Positions 1-8,586 of a DNA stretch of 64,000 nt are shown one piece after another (positions within the stretch are counted from its first letter, which is position 1; each line of letters begins with the position of its first letter). A program made the position numbers and the translations under genes. The notes beneath the pieces were generated by a model that was not told where the DNA came from, ran no database searches, and worked only from the letters and a program-made list of their open reading frames with translations. The DNA is from Rickettsia endosymbiont of Cantharis rufa (GTDB taxonomy: Bacteria; Pseudomonadota; Alphaproteobacteria; Rickettsiales; Rickettsiaceae). The stretch lies in contig NZ_OZ032150.1 of assembly GCF_964026445.1 (NCBI RefSeq), forward strand, positions 1-64,000, given 5' to 3'.

Positions 1-1019
1 TGAAACAACTTTTAAGTCCTATAAAAGGACCTAACGACAAGATACCTATCTGGTTTATGCGTCAGGCAGGTAGACATTTACCGGAATATAGAAAAGTGAG
101 AGAAGGTATAAAAAATTTCTTAAATTTTTGTTATGACGTAGATAAGGCTGCAGGAGTAACACTACAACCGATAAAGCGTTATAATCTTGATGCAGCTATT
201 ATTTTTTCCGATATATTAGTTTTACCTCACGCTCTTGGATGGGAAGTGGATTTTAAAGAAAATATAGGTCCTGTATTAAGACAGTTTAAATCGCAAGAAG
301 ATTTTAAATATCTACAGAATAATCCAAGTAGTAAATTAGAAAAAGTTTATGAAATAATAAAAAAAGTAAAAGGAGAATTACCATCATCTACTTCCTTAAT
401 AGGATTTACAGGTAGCCCTTGGACAGTGATAAGTTATATGTTAGAAGGAAAAGGGAAACAGGATTTTAAAATAAGCAAAAAATTTATATATGAAAATAAA
501 ATACTTGCTAGAGAATTATTAGATTTTATTACGGAAAAAACAACTTCTCATCTTATAAATCAAGCAAAGTCAGGAGTAGATATTTTAAAGCTTTTTGATT
601 CATGGTCAGGAGTACTTGCAGAAGAAGAATTTACCGAATTTGTAATAGAACCAACAAAGAAGATTATATCAAGAGTAAAAGAAATTTTTCCTAATGTTCC
701 AATAATTGTTTTTCCTAAAGGAGCAGGATTATTATACGAGAAGTTTATAAAAGAAGTACCGATAGATATTTTAGCACTAGATCAAACAGTTCCACTTGAA
801 AAAATGAGACAATGGAGCGATACTGTAATAGTACAAGGTAATTTAGATCCCATCATATTACTTACTAATAAAGAAATTATTAAAGAAAAAACTTACAAAA
901 TTCTTTCAGCAATGAAAGGAAAGAATTTTATATTTAATTTAGGGCATGGTATTTTACCTGAAACACCTCCGGAAAATGTAGAATTTCTAACAGAATATGT
1001 TAGAAATTTTAAAGAATAG
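1..1019 (+). CDS. hemE: Uroporphyrinogen decarboxylase, missing only the first base
   Basis: Decarboxylates the four acetate side chains of uroporphyrinogen III to coproporphyrinogen III in cytosolic heme synthesis. Base 1 is the T of the presumed ATG, since frame 3, 6, 9... reads [25 protein letters not shown]. An internal Met at 57 is therefore not the start. The family signature [12 protein letters not shown] is present, as are the substrate-site stretch [13 protein letters not shown] and the C-terminal [15 protein letters not shown]. Length (about 339 residues) fits the family. The stop overlaps the GTG that could start hemH, so the two are probably co-transcribed. Confidence 0.95.
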   Translation, partial: KQLLSPIKGPNDKIPIWFMRQAGRHLPEYRKVREGIKNFLNFCYDVDKAAGVTLQPIKRYNLDAAIIFSDILVLPHALGWEVDFKENIGPVLRQFKSQEDFKYLQNNPSSKLEKVYEIIKKVKGELPSSTSLIGFTGSPWTVISYMLEGKGKQDFKISKKFIYENKILARELLDFITEKTTSHLINQAKSGVDILKLFDSWSGVLAEEEFTEFVIEPTKKIISRVKEIFPNVPIIVFPKGAGLLYEKFIKEVPIDILALDQTVPLEKMRQWSDTVIVQGNLDPIILLTNKEIIKEKTYKILSAMKGKNFIFNLGHGILPETPPENVEFLTEYVRNFKE

Positions 1020-2056
1020 TGAATAATATGAAGAAAAAAATAGCAATAGTACTTTTTAATTTAGGAGGTCCAGATAGCCTTGAATCAGTAAAGTCTTTTC
1101 TATTTAATTTATTTTATGATAAAGCTATAATTAATCTTTCAAATCCGTTACGTTATATTATTGCAAAAATAATTTCCATTACTAGAGAAAGAAAATCTCA
1201 AAAAATCTATTCTTTAATAGGAGGTAAATCATCTTTACCTGAAGAAACACAAGAGCAGAAATTAGCGTTAACCGAAAAACTAAAGCAACTAATAAAAGAA
1301 GATTTTACCATTTTTATAAATATGCGATATTCAGCACCGTTTGCCAAAGAAACAATAGAGCAAATAAAAGAATATAATCCAAATGAGATAATATTATTAC
1401 CTTTATATCCTCAGTTTTCAAGCACTACAACAGGATCATCAGTTAAAAATTTTTTAAAAAGCCTTGATATAGATATCCCGATAAAAACAGTTTGTTGTTA
1501 TCCTCTAGAAGAAGATTTTATAAAAGCTCATGTTTCTTTAATAAAAGAAAAACTATATGATAAAAATTTTCGTATATTATTTTCTGCTCACGGGTTACCT
1601 AAAAAAATAATAAAAGCAGGTGATCCTTATAGTTTTCAGATAAAAGAAACAGTAAAAGCAATAGTCAAAGAATTAAATATAAAAGATTTAGATTATAAGA
1701 TAACTTATCAAAGTAAGGTAGGACCTATAGAGTGGTTAAAACCGAATACGGAAGACGAAATAGAGATAGCTGGAAAGTTAAAAAAAGATATAATAATCGT
1801 ACCTATATCATTTGTATCTGAACATGTTGAAACATTAGTAGAACTTGATATTGAGTATAAATTAATCGCAGATAAATATGAAATTCAATATACTCGAATC
1901 CCAACGCTTGGGACGAATAAAAGTTTTATTAATAGTTTGACAAATATATTGCTACGATTTATTAATAAAGTTGATACTAATTTAGTTATGAGTAGCTCTA
2001 GTACAAAAATATGTCCAAACGAATTTACTAAATGTTTATGTAAATTAAAAAATTAA
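1019..2056 (+). CDS. hemH: Ferrochelatase
   Basis: Inserts Fe2+ into protoporphyrin IX, the last step of heme synthesis, at the inner membrane. The N-terminus VLFNLGGPDSLESVK, the central LPLYPQFSSTTTGSS and the FSAHGLPKKI stretch carrying the catalytic His are all seen, and FVSEHVETLVELD supplies the conserved HxxxLxE region. At 345 residues it is typical of proteobacterial enzymes. The start could be the GTG at 1019, overlapping the hemE stop, or the ATG at 1028, which gives MKKKIAIVLFN; the ATG looks more natural. The C-terminus carries several Cys (CPNEFTKCLCK). Four-base coupling with hemE suggests an operon. Confidence 0.95.
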   Translation: MNNMKKKIAIVLFNLGGPDSLESVKSFLFNLFYDKAIINLSNPLRYIIAKIISITRERKSQKIYSLIGGKSSLPEETQEQKLALTEKLKQLIKEDFTIFINMRYSAPFAKETIEQIKEYNPNEIILLPLYPQFSSTTTGSSVKNFLKSLDIDIPIKTVCCYPLEEDFIKAHVSLIKEKLYDKNFRILFSAHGLPKKIIKAGDPYSFQIKETVKAIVKELNIKDLDYKITYQSKVGPIEWLKPNTEDEIEIAGKLKKDIIIVPISFVSEHVETLVELDIEYKLIADKYEIQYTRIPTLGTNKSFINSLTNILLRFINKVDTNLVMSSSSTKICPNEFTKCLCKLKN

Positions 2057-2066
2057 TAATGGAAAA

Positions 2067-2504
2067 ATGGCAAGTTACTATCTATGGTTTAAGTCAATTC
2101 ATCTGATATCTGCTATATGTTGGATGGCAGGGCTTCTTTATTTACCCAGAATATATGTTTATCATACCAAAGCTAAAATAGGTAGTGAGCTAGATAGTAC
2201 TTTACAAGTAATGGAGTTAAAATTACTCAGATTCATTATGAATCCGGCAATGATTAGCACATTTATATTTGGTTTAATAAATGCTCATATTTACGGGTTT
2301 GTTGCACTTGATACTTGGTTTCACGTTAAAATGTTTGCAGTGTTAGTTTTAGTGATATTTCACGGTTTACTTGCAAGATGGCGAAAAGATTTTGCAACTG
2401 GTAAGAATATTCATTCAGAAAAATTTTATCGTATAGTTAATGAGATTCCGGCTGTTTGTATGATTATTGCGGTAATAATGGTTATAGTAAAACCTCTTGA
2501 CTAA
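2067..2504 (+). CDS. hemJ: HemJ-type protoporphyrinogen IX oxidase
   Basis: Small integral membrane protein (145 aa, about four predicted membrane segments) of the HemJ family, which oxidises protoporphyrinogen IX to protoporphyrin IX in bacteria lacking HemG and HemY. The N-terminal WFKSIHLISAICWMAGLLYLPRI holds the conserved His and the family WMAG pattern; a second His lies in FHVKMFAVL. It starts 10 nt after hemH, which fits an operon of consecutive late heme steps, although HemJ acts before HemH. An ATG at 2059 is out of frame. Just downstream a palindromic repeat (TCATACCGTGG) is cut by an IS3 insertion. Confidence 0.85.
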   Translation: MASYYLWFKSIHLISAICWMAGLLYLPRIYVYHTKAKIGSELDSTLQVMELKLLRFIMNPAMISTFIFGLINAHIYGFVALDTWFHVKMFAVLVLVIFHGLLARWRKDFATGKNIHSEKFYRIVNEIPAVCMIIAVIMVIVKPLD

Positions 2505-2598
2505 TACTTATCCTATCCTGTCATACCGTGGCTTGACATGATGCAGCTATAGTTTTCCAGAAAGTTAATAATAGACGATATTAACAGTAGGGATAAAA

Positions 2599-2817
2599 AT
2601 GCCGGATATAGAGCCAAAGATATATCCAGCTGAATTTAAAGAATCAGCGATTAGATTAGCTATTGAGTCTAAGCAACCTTTTGCTCAAACAGCTAGAGAA
2701 CTAGGAATTACGAAGTATAGTCTATATAATTGGGTTAATAAACATTCAAAACTCAAGGAAGTAATGAGATATGAAGAACATCTGTATGATGAATTAAGGA
2801 GATTGAAGAAGAACTAG
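2599..2817 (+). CDS. IS3 OrfA, HTH protein, frameshifted
   Basis: First transposase frame of the IS3 element (72 aa), with the helix-turn-helix FAQTARELGITKYSLYNWVNK that binds the element ends. The frame stops early. From about 2805 another frame continues as EELDRVTQERDLLK, and a third resumes the family tail AAAYFAKES, so two one-base shifts separate it from a normal OrfA of about 100 aa. The same layout occurs in copy 2. It could be decay predating duplication or a multi-step frameshift arrangement; I lean to decay. Confidence 0.7.
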   Translation: MPDIEPKIYPAEFKESAIRLAIESKQPFAQTARELGITKYSLYNWVNKHSKLKEVMRYEEHLYDELRRLKKN

Positions 2818-2931
2818 ATAGAGTAACACAAGAACGTGATCTATTAAAAAGGCTGCCGCGTACTTTGCAAAAGAATCCCAATAAGGTACGCATGGATAAA
2901 GGAAAACAGAGGTAATTTTTCCATTTCTGCT

Positions 2932-3744
2932 ATGTGTAAATTTATGAAAGTATCACGTAATGGTTATTATGAATGGTTAAATAATCTTGGATGTAATAGG
3001 GTTAAAGAAGGTAATGAATTAACAAACAGAATTGAAATTATCTTTAAAGAAGGTAGAGGTAATTATGGAACTAGACCTATTAAAAAGGAACTATCACGGC
3101 AAGATATAACTGCTAGTAGGAGACGCATTGCAAGACTAATAAAAGAAGCTAATTTGCTATGTAAAACTAAACGTAAATTTAAAGCCATTACTGACTCTAA
3201 TCATAATAAGCAAATTGCTCCTAATTTATTAAATAGAGAGTTTACAGTTTATGCTGCTAATTGTTATTGGGTTGGAGACATAACCTATGTGCCAACTGGT
3301 GAAGGCTGGCTATATTTAGCAACTGTTATTGATCTATTTTCTAGAAAAATTATAGGATGGTCTATGAGTAATAACATGAGAGCTGATTTGGTTAATAATG
3401 CTTTATTAATGGCAATATGGCAACGTAAACCAGCAAAAGGGCTTATTTGGCATACTGATAGAGGTAGTCAATATTGTTCTGATAGTCATTTAAAAATTAT
3501 AAAACAACATGGTATCAAACAGAGTATGGGTCGTAAAGGAAATTGCTTGGATAATGCTGTTGCTGAAAGTTTCTTTCATACTATAAAAACAGAATTAATG
3601 TATCAATATAAATTTAAAACTAAGGAGGAAGCAAAATATGCCATATTTGAATATATAGAGGTATTTTATAACCGTATCAGAATGTATTCTGCTAACGATT
3701 ATTTATCACCAGTAAGATATGAAGAGATACAAAATTGCGCTTAA
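2932..3744 (+). CDS. IS3 OrfB, DDE transposase
   Basis: Catalytic half of the IS3 transposase (rve/integrase fold). The DDE triad is visible: D in YWVGDITYVPTGEGW, D in LIWHTDRGSQYC, E in NCLDNAVAESFFHTIK. An HTH_21-like segment GRGNYGTRPIKKELSR lies before it. The frame is open upstream of this ATG (IRYAWIKENRGNFSISAM), as expected if OrfB is normally made by frameshifting from OrfA. Translation is identical to that of copy 2 at 6445-7257. Confidence 0.9.
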   Translation: MCKFMKVSRNGYYEWLNNLGCNRVKEGNELTNRIEIIFKEGRGNYGTRPIKKELSRQDITASRRRIARLIKEANLLCKTKRKFKAITDSNHNKQIAPNLLNREFTVYAANCYWVGDITYVPTGEGWLYLATVIDLFSRKIIGWSMSNNMRADLVNNALLMAIWQRKPAKGLIWHTDRGSQYCSDSHLKIIKQHGIKQSMGRKGNCLDNAVAESFFHTIKTELMYQYKFKTKEEAKYAIFEYIEVFYNRIRMYSANDYLSPVRYEEIQNCA

Positions 3745-3776
3745 ACAACTGTCCGGAAAAGTGTTGATAGATCACA

Positions 3777-4391
3777 TGTAGAAATCAAGATCTAATCCTA
3801 CAGACACTATAAAAACTATATCTGAATGTCTGATAAGTTATGACTGTCAGATGAGTATTCAAGATATAAGATTTCGTTATTCTTTTCAACATCTAACTTT
3901 TTACTATCCATAAAAGCCTGCATAGGCGTTTTACCATAGCGATATTTACCGGAATGTGATCTTTCGTTATTGTAATGCTCTAACCAAATATCAAGATCTA
4001 GTTGTAGATCATCAAGATCAGTATAAATCTTTTTACGCATAGCTGTATCAAAGAATTCTTGTTTTATAGTTTTATTAAAGCGTTCACACATACCATTTGT
4101 TTGAGGAGAATATGCTTTAGTAGTAGTATACTCAATACCCTCAATGCTTAAGAACAATTCAAAAGCATGATACTCTATATTGCCCTTATATTTACCACCT
4201 CTATCAGTTAGAATACGAAGTACTGGTATTTGCTGACTCTCATACCACGGCAGTACTCTATCATTAAGCATGTCAGTAGCGGTAAGAGCTGTTTTATCAG
4301 TATATAATTTAGCATCTGTAACCCTAGTATAGCTATCAATAAATACCTGAGAATATACCTTGTCTATACCTTTAAAATTACCTACATAATT
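3777..4391 (-). pseudogene. IS481 transposase fragment, C-terminal half
   Basis: The − strand encodes the rve domain of the IS481 transposase, 151 aa from the internal Met at 4271, with LRILTDRGGKYKG, TKAYSPQTNGMCERFNK and the HYNNERSHSGK tail. The left end TGTAGAAATCAAGATC is the element terminus. It lacks its 5' half: homology stops at 4391, where a second copy in the opposite orientation starts. The catalytic-domain start (GIDKVYSQVFIDSYTR) is still present upstream of 4271. Confidence 0.85.
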
Positions 4392-4712
4392 TGCAATAGC
4401 TGAGATTCAATCTTACATTTAGTAAAATAAGATAAGTATTAAATAGAGGATTAGAAATGAATCTAAATCAAAAAATAATAAAACCAAAAATAGGATTACT
4501 GGGATTAGCTAGGAGTCTTGGAAGTATATCGTCAGCGTGTAAAGCTATGGGATACAGCAGGGACAGTTATTATAGGTTCAAAGAGCTATATGAAACTGGA
4601 GGAGAAGAGGCGTTATATGAGATTAGCCGGAAGAAGCCAATTATAGCAAATAGAGTTGATCCTGCGGTAGAGAGAGCAGTATTAGATATGGCGGTAGAAT
4701 ACCCAGCTTATG
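4392..4712 (+). pseudogene. IS481 transposase fragment, N-terminal half
   Basis: Begins with the IS481 terminus TGCAATAGCTGAGATTC. It encodes from 4457 the helix-turn-helix part of the transposase ([20 protein letters not shown], then [14 protein letters not shown]). At 4713 it runs into the end of an IS1 element, so the open frame finishes with the foreign tail [16 protein letters not shown] to 4765. It lies head-on against the preceding − strand fragment, a sign of nested insertion or inversion. Confidence 0.85.
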
Positions 4713-5542
4713 GGTCGCACCTCCATTTTACAGATGTGGATATTAAAAGGCTATACGTTCAATAAGAGTTCCGATGACTTTATCATGAATATCCAATGAC
4801 TTGGAAAAACAAATTGTTTTACGTGTCAGTCTTTTGCATCTTGTTCTAAGATTTAAGTTACCCCGTTCTATCCGTTGAGTATATTTTTTACTAACAATGT
4901 GTTTTTTGGGATCTAATAACCTAGCATAACTTCCCTATCCATCTGTAAAGTAAAAAGTAACCTTAAAATCCTCCGGTTTTTTTCAGTAATGATTCTGATG
5001 TGCTATCACATCTTGTACCAAAAGTATAAGCAACTACTTTTAACAAAATCTTATCCAAAGAATATCAAAGCCATCTTTGTTTGGATTTATTCTGTACATA
5101 AGGCCATTGTTCATCTATTTCAGGAGCAATAATTACTTCTATCGTATTGATAGAATGATTTATCTTTTTTAACGCTAGATTTTTTTAAAACACGGATAAC
5201 CGTATTGATACCCACTTTTAATACTCTTACTGTATCCCTAACTCCAGAGCCATTGATTGACATATCTACTATCTGAGTCTTGACTCCAGGCTTAGAGGCA
5301 TTATTAATATATTACAGTTAAAAATATCGATTACACTGCTTGCATTGATATCTCTGTTGTTTTGAAATTGAATATCCCGCCTTTACTACTTTTTCTGTGT
5401 CGTTATAATATCTACACTTAACATCTATTCTTGATCTACACTTAACATATATTCTTGCCATAACTCCTTAACTATAATTCTCTCTTATTACTGTTTGAGG
5501 ATTATAGACTATTCATGCTAAGCTGCAATACGGGGGCGCGAC
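4713..5542 (-). mobile_element. IS1-family element, copy A, dead
   Basis: Ends GGTCGCACCTCCAT and (reverse complement) GTCGCGCCCCCGTAT form the inverted repeats. On the − strand, pieces of InsA (KCRxCNDTEKVVKAGYS, CKQCNRYF zinc-finger cysteines; INGSGVRDTVRVLKVGINTV) and InsB (LDPKKHIVSKKYTQRIERGN) are readable but in several frames with stops, including a TGG to TAG change in DGWGSYA. It carries the 24-bp tandem duplication (GATGTTAAGTGTAGATCAAG) also seen in copies C, D and E. The left neighbour is IS481 sequence and the right is not, so flanks are rearranged. Confidence 0.8.
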
Positions 5543-5700
5543 TAATCAGCATTACTCACTAATGCTTGTGCAAACGAACAGCCGGGTTAATCTTCTTCTC
5601 CCTTTGATAAAACCGCTGCTAATTGCAACTCTGATAGCTGTTTCTGTTAAAAACTCTTTGATTCTATTCGGTAGTTTTGTTATATTTTTCATTGTATAAG
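5543..5700 (-). pseudogene. Remnant of a DDE transposase N-terminus (IS4-like)
   Basis: On the − strand an ATG near 5693 opens a 47-codon frame beginning MKNITKLPNRIKEFLTETA and continuing SSGFIKGRRRLTRLFV. From memory this resembles the N-terminus of IS4-type transposases common in Rickettsiales. It is cut at 5542 by IS1 copy A. A possible Shine-Dalgarno AAAGGAGG lies at about 5737-5744, over 40 nt upstream. The family assignment is tentative. Confidence 0.45.
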
Positions 5701-6051
5701 TCCCTTAGCATTACAGTACTAATACTTATACTCTTTACCTCCTTTTTTTAAGTAGCGCTTTTTTCTAAATTTCTTGCAAATTGCTTACTGCCTTTCCTTA
5801 ACTTGACGCGTATGGTCCAAATAAGTGTGTAAATTTATTTGAGCCAACCAAGGAAACCATGAACTATAGCCTATAATATTGACTGATTAACATTGAACGA
5901 TATTACCATTACAAATATCTAACCGAGCGAAATACTACCAAATCCTAAATTTTACATGTATTCTAATAAAATACTAGTATTTATTTATAGTTAGATTTTT
6001 TTTCTTTATTATTATCCTTATGAGATTCATGATTTTTTTTATCTTCCATAT
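5701..6051. other. Gene-poor stretch between IS elements
   Basis: No complete gene seen. A stretch around 5815-5850 contains AAGTGTGTAAATTTATT, which resembles in reverse the TTTACACACTTA sequence beside the IS256 remnant at 34530 and may be a lone IS end. On the − strand, 5985-6050 reads a 22-codon lysine- and asparagine-rich frame (MEDKKNHESHKDNNKEKK), perhaps the start or tail of a gene cut by the IS3 copy at 6052. Nothing else is supportable. Confidence 0.4.
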
Positions 6052-6111
6052 TGATGCAGCTATAGTTTTCCAGAAAGTTAATAATAGACGATATTAACAG
6101 TAGGGATAAAA

Positions 6112-6330
6112 ATGCCGGATATAGAGCCAAAGATATATCCAGCTGAATTTAAAGAATCAGCGATTAGATTAGCTATTGAGTCTAAGCAACCTTTTGCTCA
6201 AACAGCTAGAGAACTAGGAATTACGAAGTATAGTCTATATAATTGGGTTAATAAACATTCAAAACTCAAGGAAGTAATGAGATATGAAGAACATCTGTAT
6301 GATGAATTAAGGAGATTGAAGAAGAACTAG
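6112..6330 (+). CDS. IS3 OrfA, frameshifted, copy 2
   Basis: 72-aa HTH protein with the same sequence as the OrfA of copy 1, ending at the same premature stop. The identical lesion in both copies shows it predates the last transposition or duplication. Confidence 0.7.
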   Translation: MPDIEPKIYPAEFKESAIRLAIESKQPFAQTARELGITKYSLYNWVNKHSKLKEVMRYEEHLYDELRRLKKN

Positions 6331-6444
6331 ATAGAGTAACACAAGAACGTGATCTATTAAAAAGGCTGCCGCGTACTTTGCAAAAGAATCCCAATAAGGT
6401 ACGCATGGATAAAGGAAAACAGAGGTAATTTTTCCATTTCTGCT

Positions 6445-7257
6445 ATGTGTAAATTTATGAAAGTATCACGTAATGGTTATTATGAATGGTTAAATAATCT
6501 TGGATGTAATAGGGTTAAAGAAGGTAATGAATTAACAAACAGAATTGAAATTATCTTTAAAGAAGGTAGAGGTAATTATGGAACTAGACCTATTAAAAAG
6601 GAACTATCACGGCAAGATATAACTGCTAGTAGGAGACGCATTGCAAGACTAATAAAAGAAGCTAATTTGCTATGTAAAACTAAACGTAAATTTAAAGCCA
6701 TTACTGACTCTAATCATAATAAGCAAATTGCTCCTAATTTATTAAATAGAGAGTTTACAGTTTATGCTGCTAATTGTTATTGGGTTGGAGACATAACCTA
6801 TGTGCCAACTGGTGAAGGCTGGCTATATTTAGCAACTGTTATTGATCTATTTTCTAGAAAAATTATAGGATGGTCTATGAGTAATAACATGAGAGCTGAT
6901 TTGGTTAATAATGCTTTATTAATGGCAATATGGCAACGTAAACCAGCAAAAGGGCTTATTTGGCATACTGATAGAGGTAGTCAATATTGTTCTGATAGTC
7001 ATTTAAAAATTATAAAACAACATGGTATCAAACAGAGTATGGGTCGTAAAGGAAATTGCTTGGATAATGCTGTTGCTGAAAGTTTCTTTCATACTATAAA
7101 AACAGAATTAATGTATCAATATAAATTTAAAACTAAGGAGGAAGCAAAATATGCCATATTTGAATATATAGAGGTATTTTATAACCGTATCAGAATGTAT
7201 TCTGCTAACGATTATTTATCACCAGTAAGATATGAAGAGATACAAAATTGCGCTTAA
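6445..7257 (+). CDS. IS3 OrfB, DDE transposase, copy 2
   Basis: 270-aa rve-domain transposase with the triad in GDITYVPTG, HTDRGSQYC and DNAVAESFF. Translation matches copy 1 residue for residue. The frame is open upstream of the ATG, as in frameshift-expressed OrfB proteins. Confidence 0.9.
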   Translation: MCKFMKVSRNGYYEWLNNLGCNRVKEGNELTNRIEIIFKEGRGNYGTRPIKKELSRQDITASRRRIARLIKEANLLCKTKRKFKAITDSNHNKQIAPNLLNREFTVYAANCYWVGDITYVPTGEGWLYLATVIDLFSRKIIGWSMSNNMRADLVNNALLMAIWQRKPAKGLIWHTDRGSQYCSDSHLKIIKQHGIKQSMGRKGNCLDNAVAESFFHTIKTELMYQYKFKTKEEAKYAIFEYIEVFYNRIRMYSANDYLSPVRYEEIQNCA

Positions 7258-7369
7258 ACAACTGTTCGGAAAAGTGTTGATAGATCAGTTTTGTAAAACG
7301 ACGTAGCTAATTTTTGAAATTCACCGAGTATACAACGCATCAATAATTCAACTATTATTCTTTCATAAA

Positions 7370-8452
7370 ATGAAAAATATCTTCCTACATTCCTTAATTC
7401 TTGAGAATTATCGTAATTTTAAAAACCTTGAACTGAAAACAGATAATATACCGATAATTTTAATAGGTGAAAATGGTAGCGGTAAAACTAATATTTTAGA
7501 AGCTATATCGCTTTTTTACCCCGGTAGAGGACTTCGGTCGGCAAAGCTTGCCGATATATGCAAAGCTTCAGAAGACTATTGCATAGTTAAAGCTCTATTG
7601 CAAAGTAAGCTAGGATCTGCAGAGTTTAGTACGCGTATTAAACGCAGCTCAAATAGGCGAATAACCGAATATAACGAAAGTAAAATGGCCAATAATGAGT
7701 TAAGCAAATTCACTAGCATGGTGTGGCTGACTCCGCAAATGGAAGGAATTTTTACTAGTAGCAGCAGTGATAGAAAAAAATTCCTTGACAGAATAGTTTA
7801 TAATTTTGATCCAAAGCACGCAGAATTAGTTAGTAAATATGAATATTACATGTATGAACGAAATAAAATTCTAGAAGAAGAAATACGAGATGATAATTGG
7901 CTGAAAATCATCGAAAAAAAAATGGCTGATATTTCTAGTAATATTGCCACTAACCGCTTAAAAACTTTAGAATTTATGCAGCAGGCAATCGATGATTTAG
8001 AAAATGCATTTCCAAAAGCTGATTTATCGATTGACGGCATTATTGAACAAAAAATATTAGACGGCGAAGAAAATATTACTAGTTTTATTACAACAGAACT
8101 TTATCAAACAAGAGGCAAGGATAAACTACTTGGTCGCACTAGTTTTGGAGTTCATAAAAGCGACTTTTTAGTAAAACATAAAAAGAAAAATATTTTAGCA
8201 AAACTCTGTTCTACAGGTGAACAAAAAGCTATATTAATTGCAATAATTCTTGCTGAAATGAATTATGCTATAAAGCTAACTAAAATAGCACCGATTTTAC
8301 TTTTGGATGAGGTATTTGTTCATCTAGACGATAAAAGACGTGAGTATTTAACCGAATTTTTTACCAACTTAAACATGCAGCTATGGGTTACCGCTACCGA
8401 TTTAGAAGGTATAGAAAATTTTGCAAGTAAAGCACAATTGATAAAGTTATAA
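7370..8452 (+). CDS. recF: DNA replication/repair protein RecF
   Basis: SMC-like ATPase that loads RecA at single-strand gaps together with RecO and RecR. Walker A is GENGSGKTN near residue 33, the family ENYRNF segment precedes it, the ABC signature is in CSTGEQKAILI and Walker B is ILLLDEVFVHLD. At 360 aa it has full length. An ATG directly follows the repeat remnant and IS3 copy 2, so its native promoter may have been displaced; the sequence 7288-7369 is the only upstream DNA left that is not IS. Confidence 0.95.
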   Translation: MKNIFLHSLILENYRNFKNLELKTDNIPIILIGENGSGKTNILEAISLFYPGRGLRSAKLADICKASEDYCIVKALLQSKLGSAEFSTRIKRSSNRRITEYNESKMANNELSKFTSMVWLTPQMEGIFTSSSSDRKKFLDRIVYNFDPKHAELVSKYEYYMYERNKILEEEIRDDNWLKIIEKKMADISSNIATNRLKTLEFMQQAIDDLENAFPKADLSIDGIIEQKILDGEENITSFITTELYQTRGKDKLLGRTSFGVHKSDFLVKHKKKNILAKLCSTGEQKAILIAIILAEMNYAIKLTKIAPILLLDEVFVHLDDKRREYLTEFFTNLNMQLWVTATDLEGIENFASKAQLIKL

Positions 8453-8586
8453 GACATTGCCTAAAAAAAGTTGACATCGGTATCTATGCAACAATGCCTG
8501 CTCACAATAACGGGAAATTGTATATAAAACATACTGCTTAATCTTTTGAAACCGCTTAAAACTAATTTTTAATTTATATAATTACT

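Larger units (their letters stand above)
2539..3774 (+). mobile_element. IS3-family element, copy 1 (1236 bp)
   Basis: Bounded by imperfect inverted ends: left TGATGCAGCTATAGTTTTCC, right (reverse complement) TGATCTATCAACACTTTTCC. Both end in TG/CA as is usual for IS3 elements. It is the same length as the copy at 6052-7287; I saw one base difference near the right end (gtccgg against gttcgg). It cuts a palindromic repeat on its left and abuts an IS481 fragment on its right with two bases between. I see no clear target-site duplication. Confidence 0.85.
6052..7287 (+). mobile_element. IS3-family element, copy 2 (1236 bp)
   Basis: Same length and ends as copy 1 (TGATGCAGCTATAG ... GTGTTGATAGATCA), and the reading frames translate identically. 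The right flank (7288-7335) matches half of the repeat at 62165-62236 (ACGACGTAGCTAATTTTTGAAATT), so the element sits inside or beside another dispersed repeat. No obvious target duplication was found. Confidence 0.85.

Noticed and set aside
5985-6050. 22-codon Lys/Asn-rich frame next to IS3 copy 2
   Set aside because: Too short and low in complexity to call a gene; recorded only in the description of the gap.
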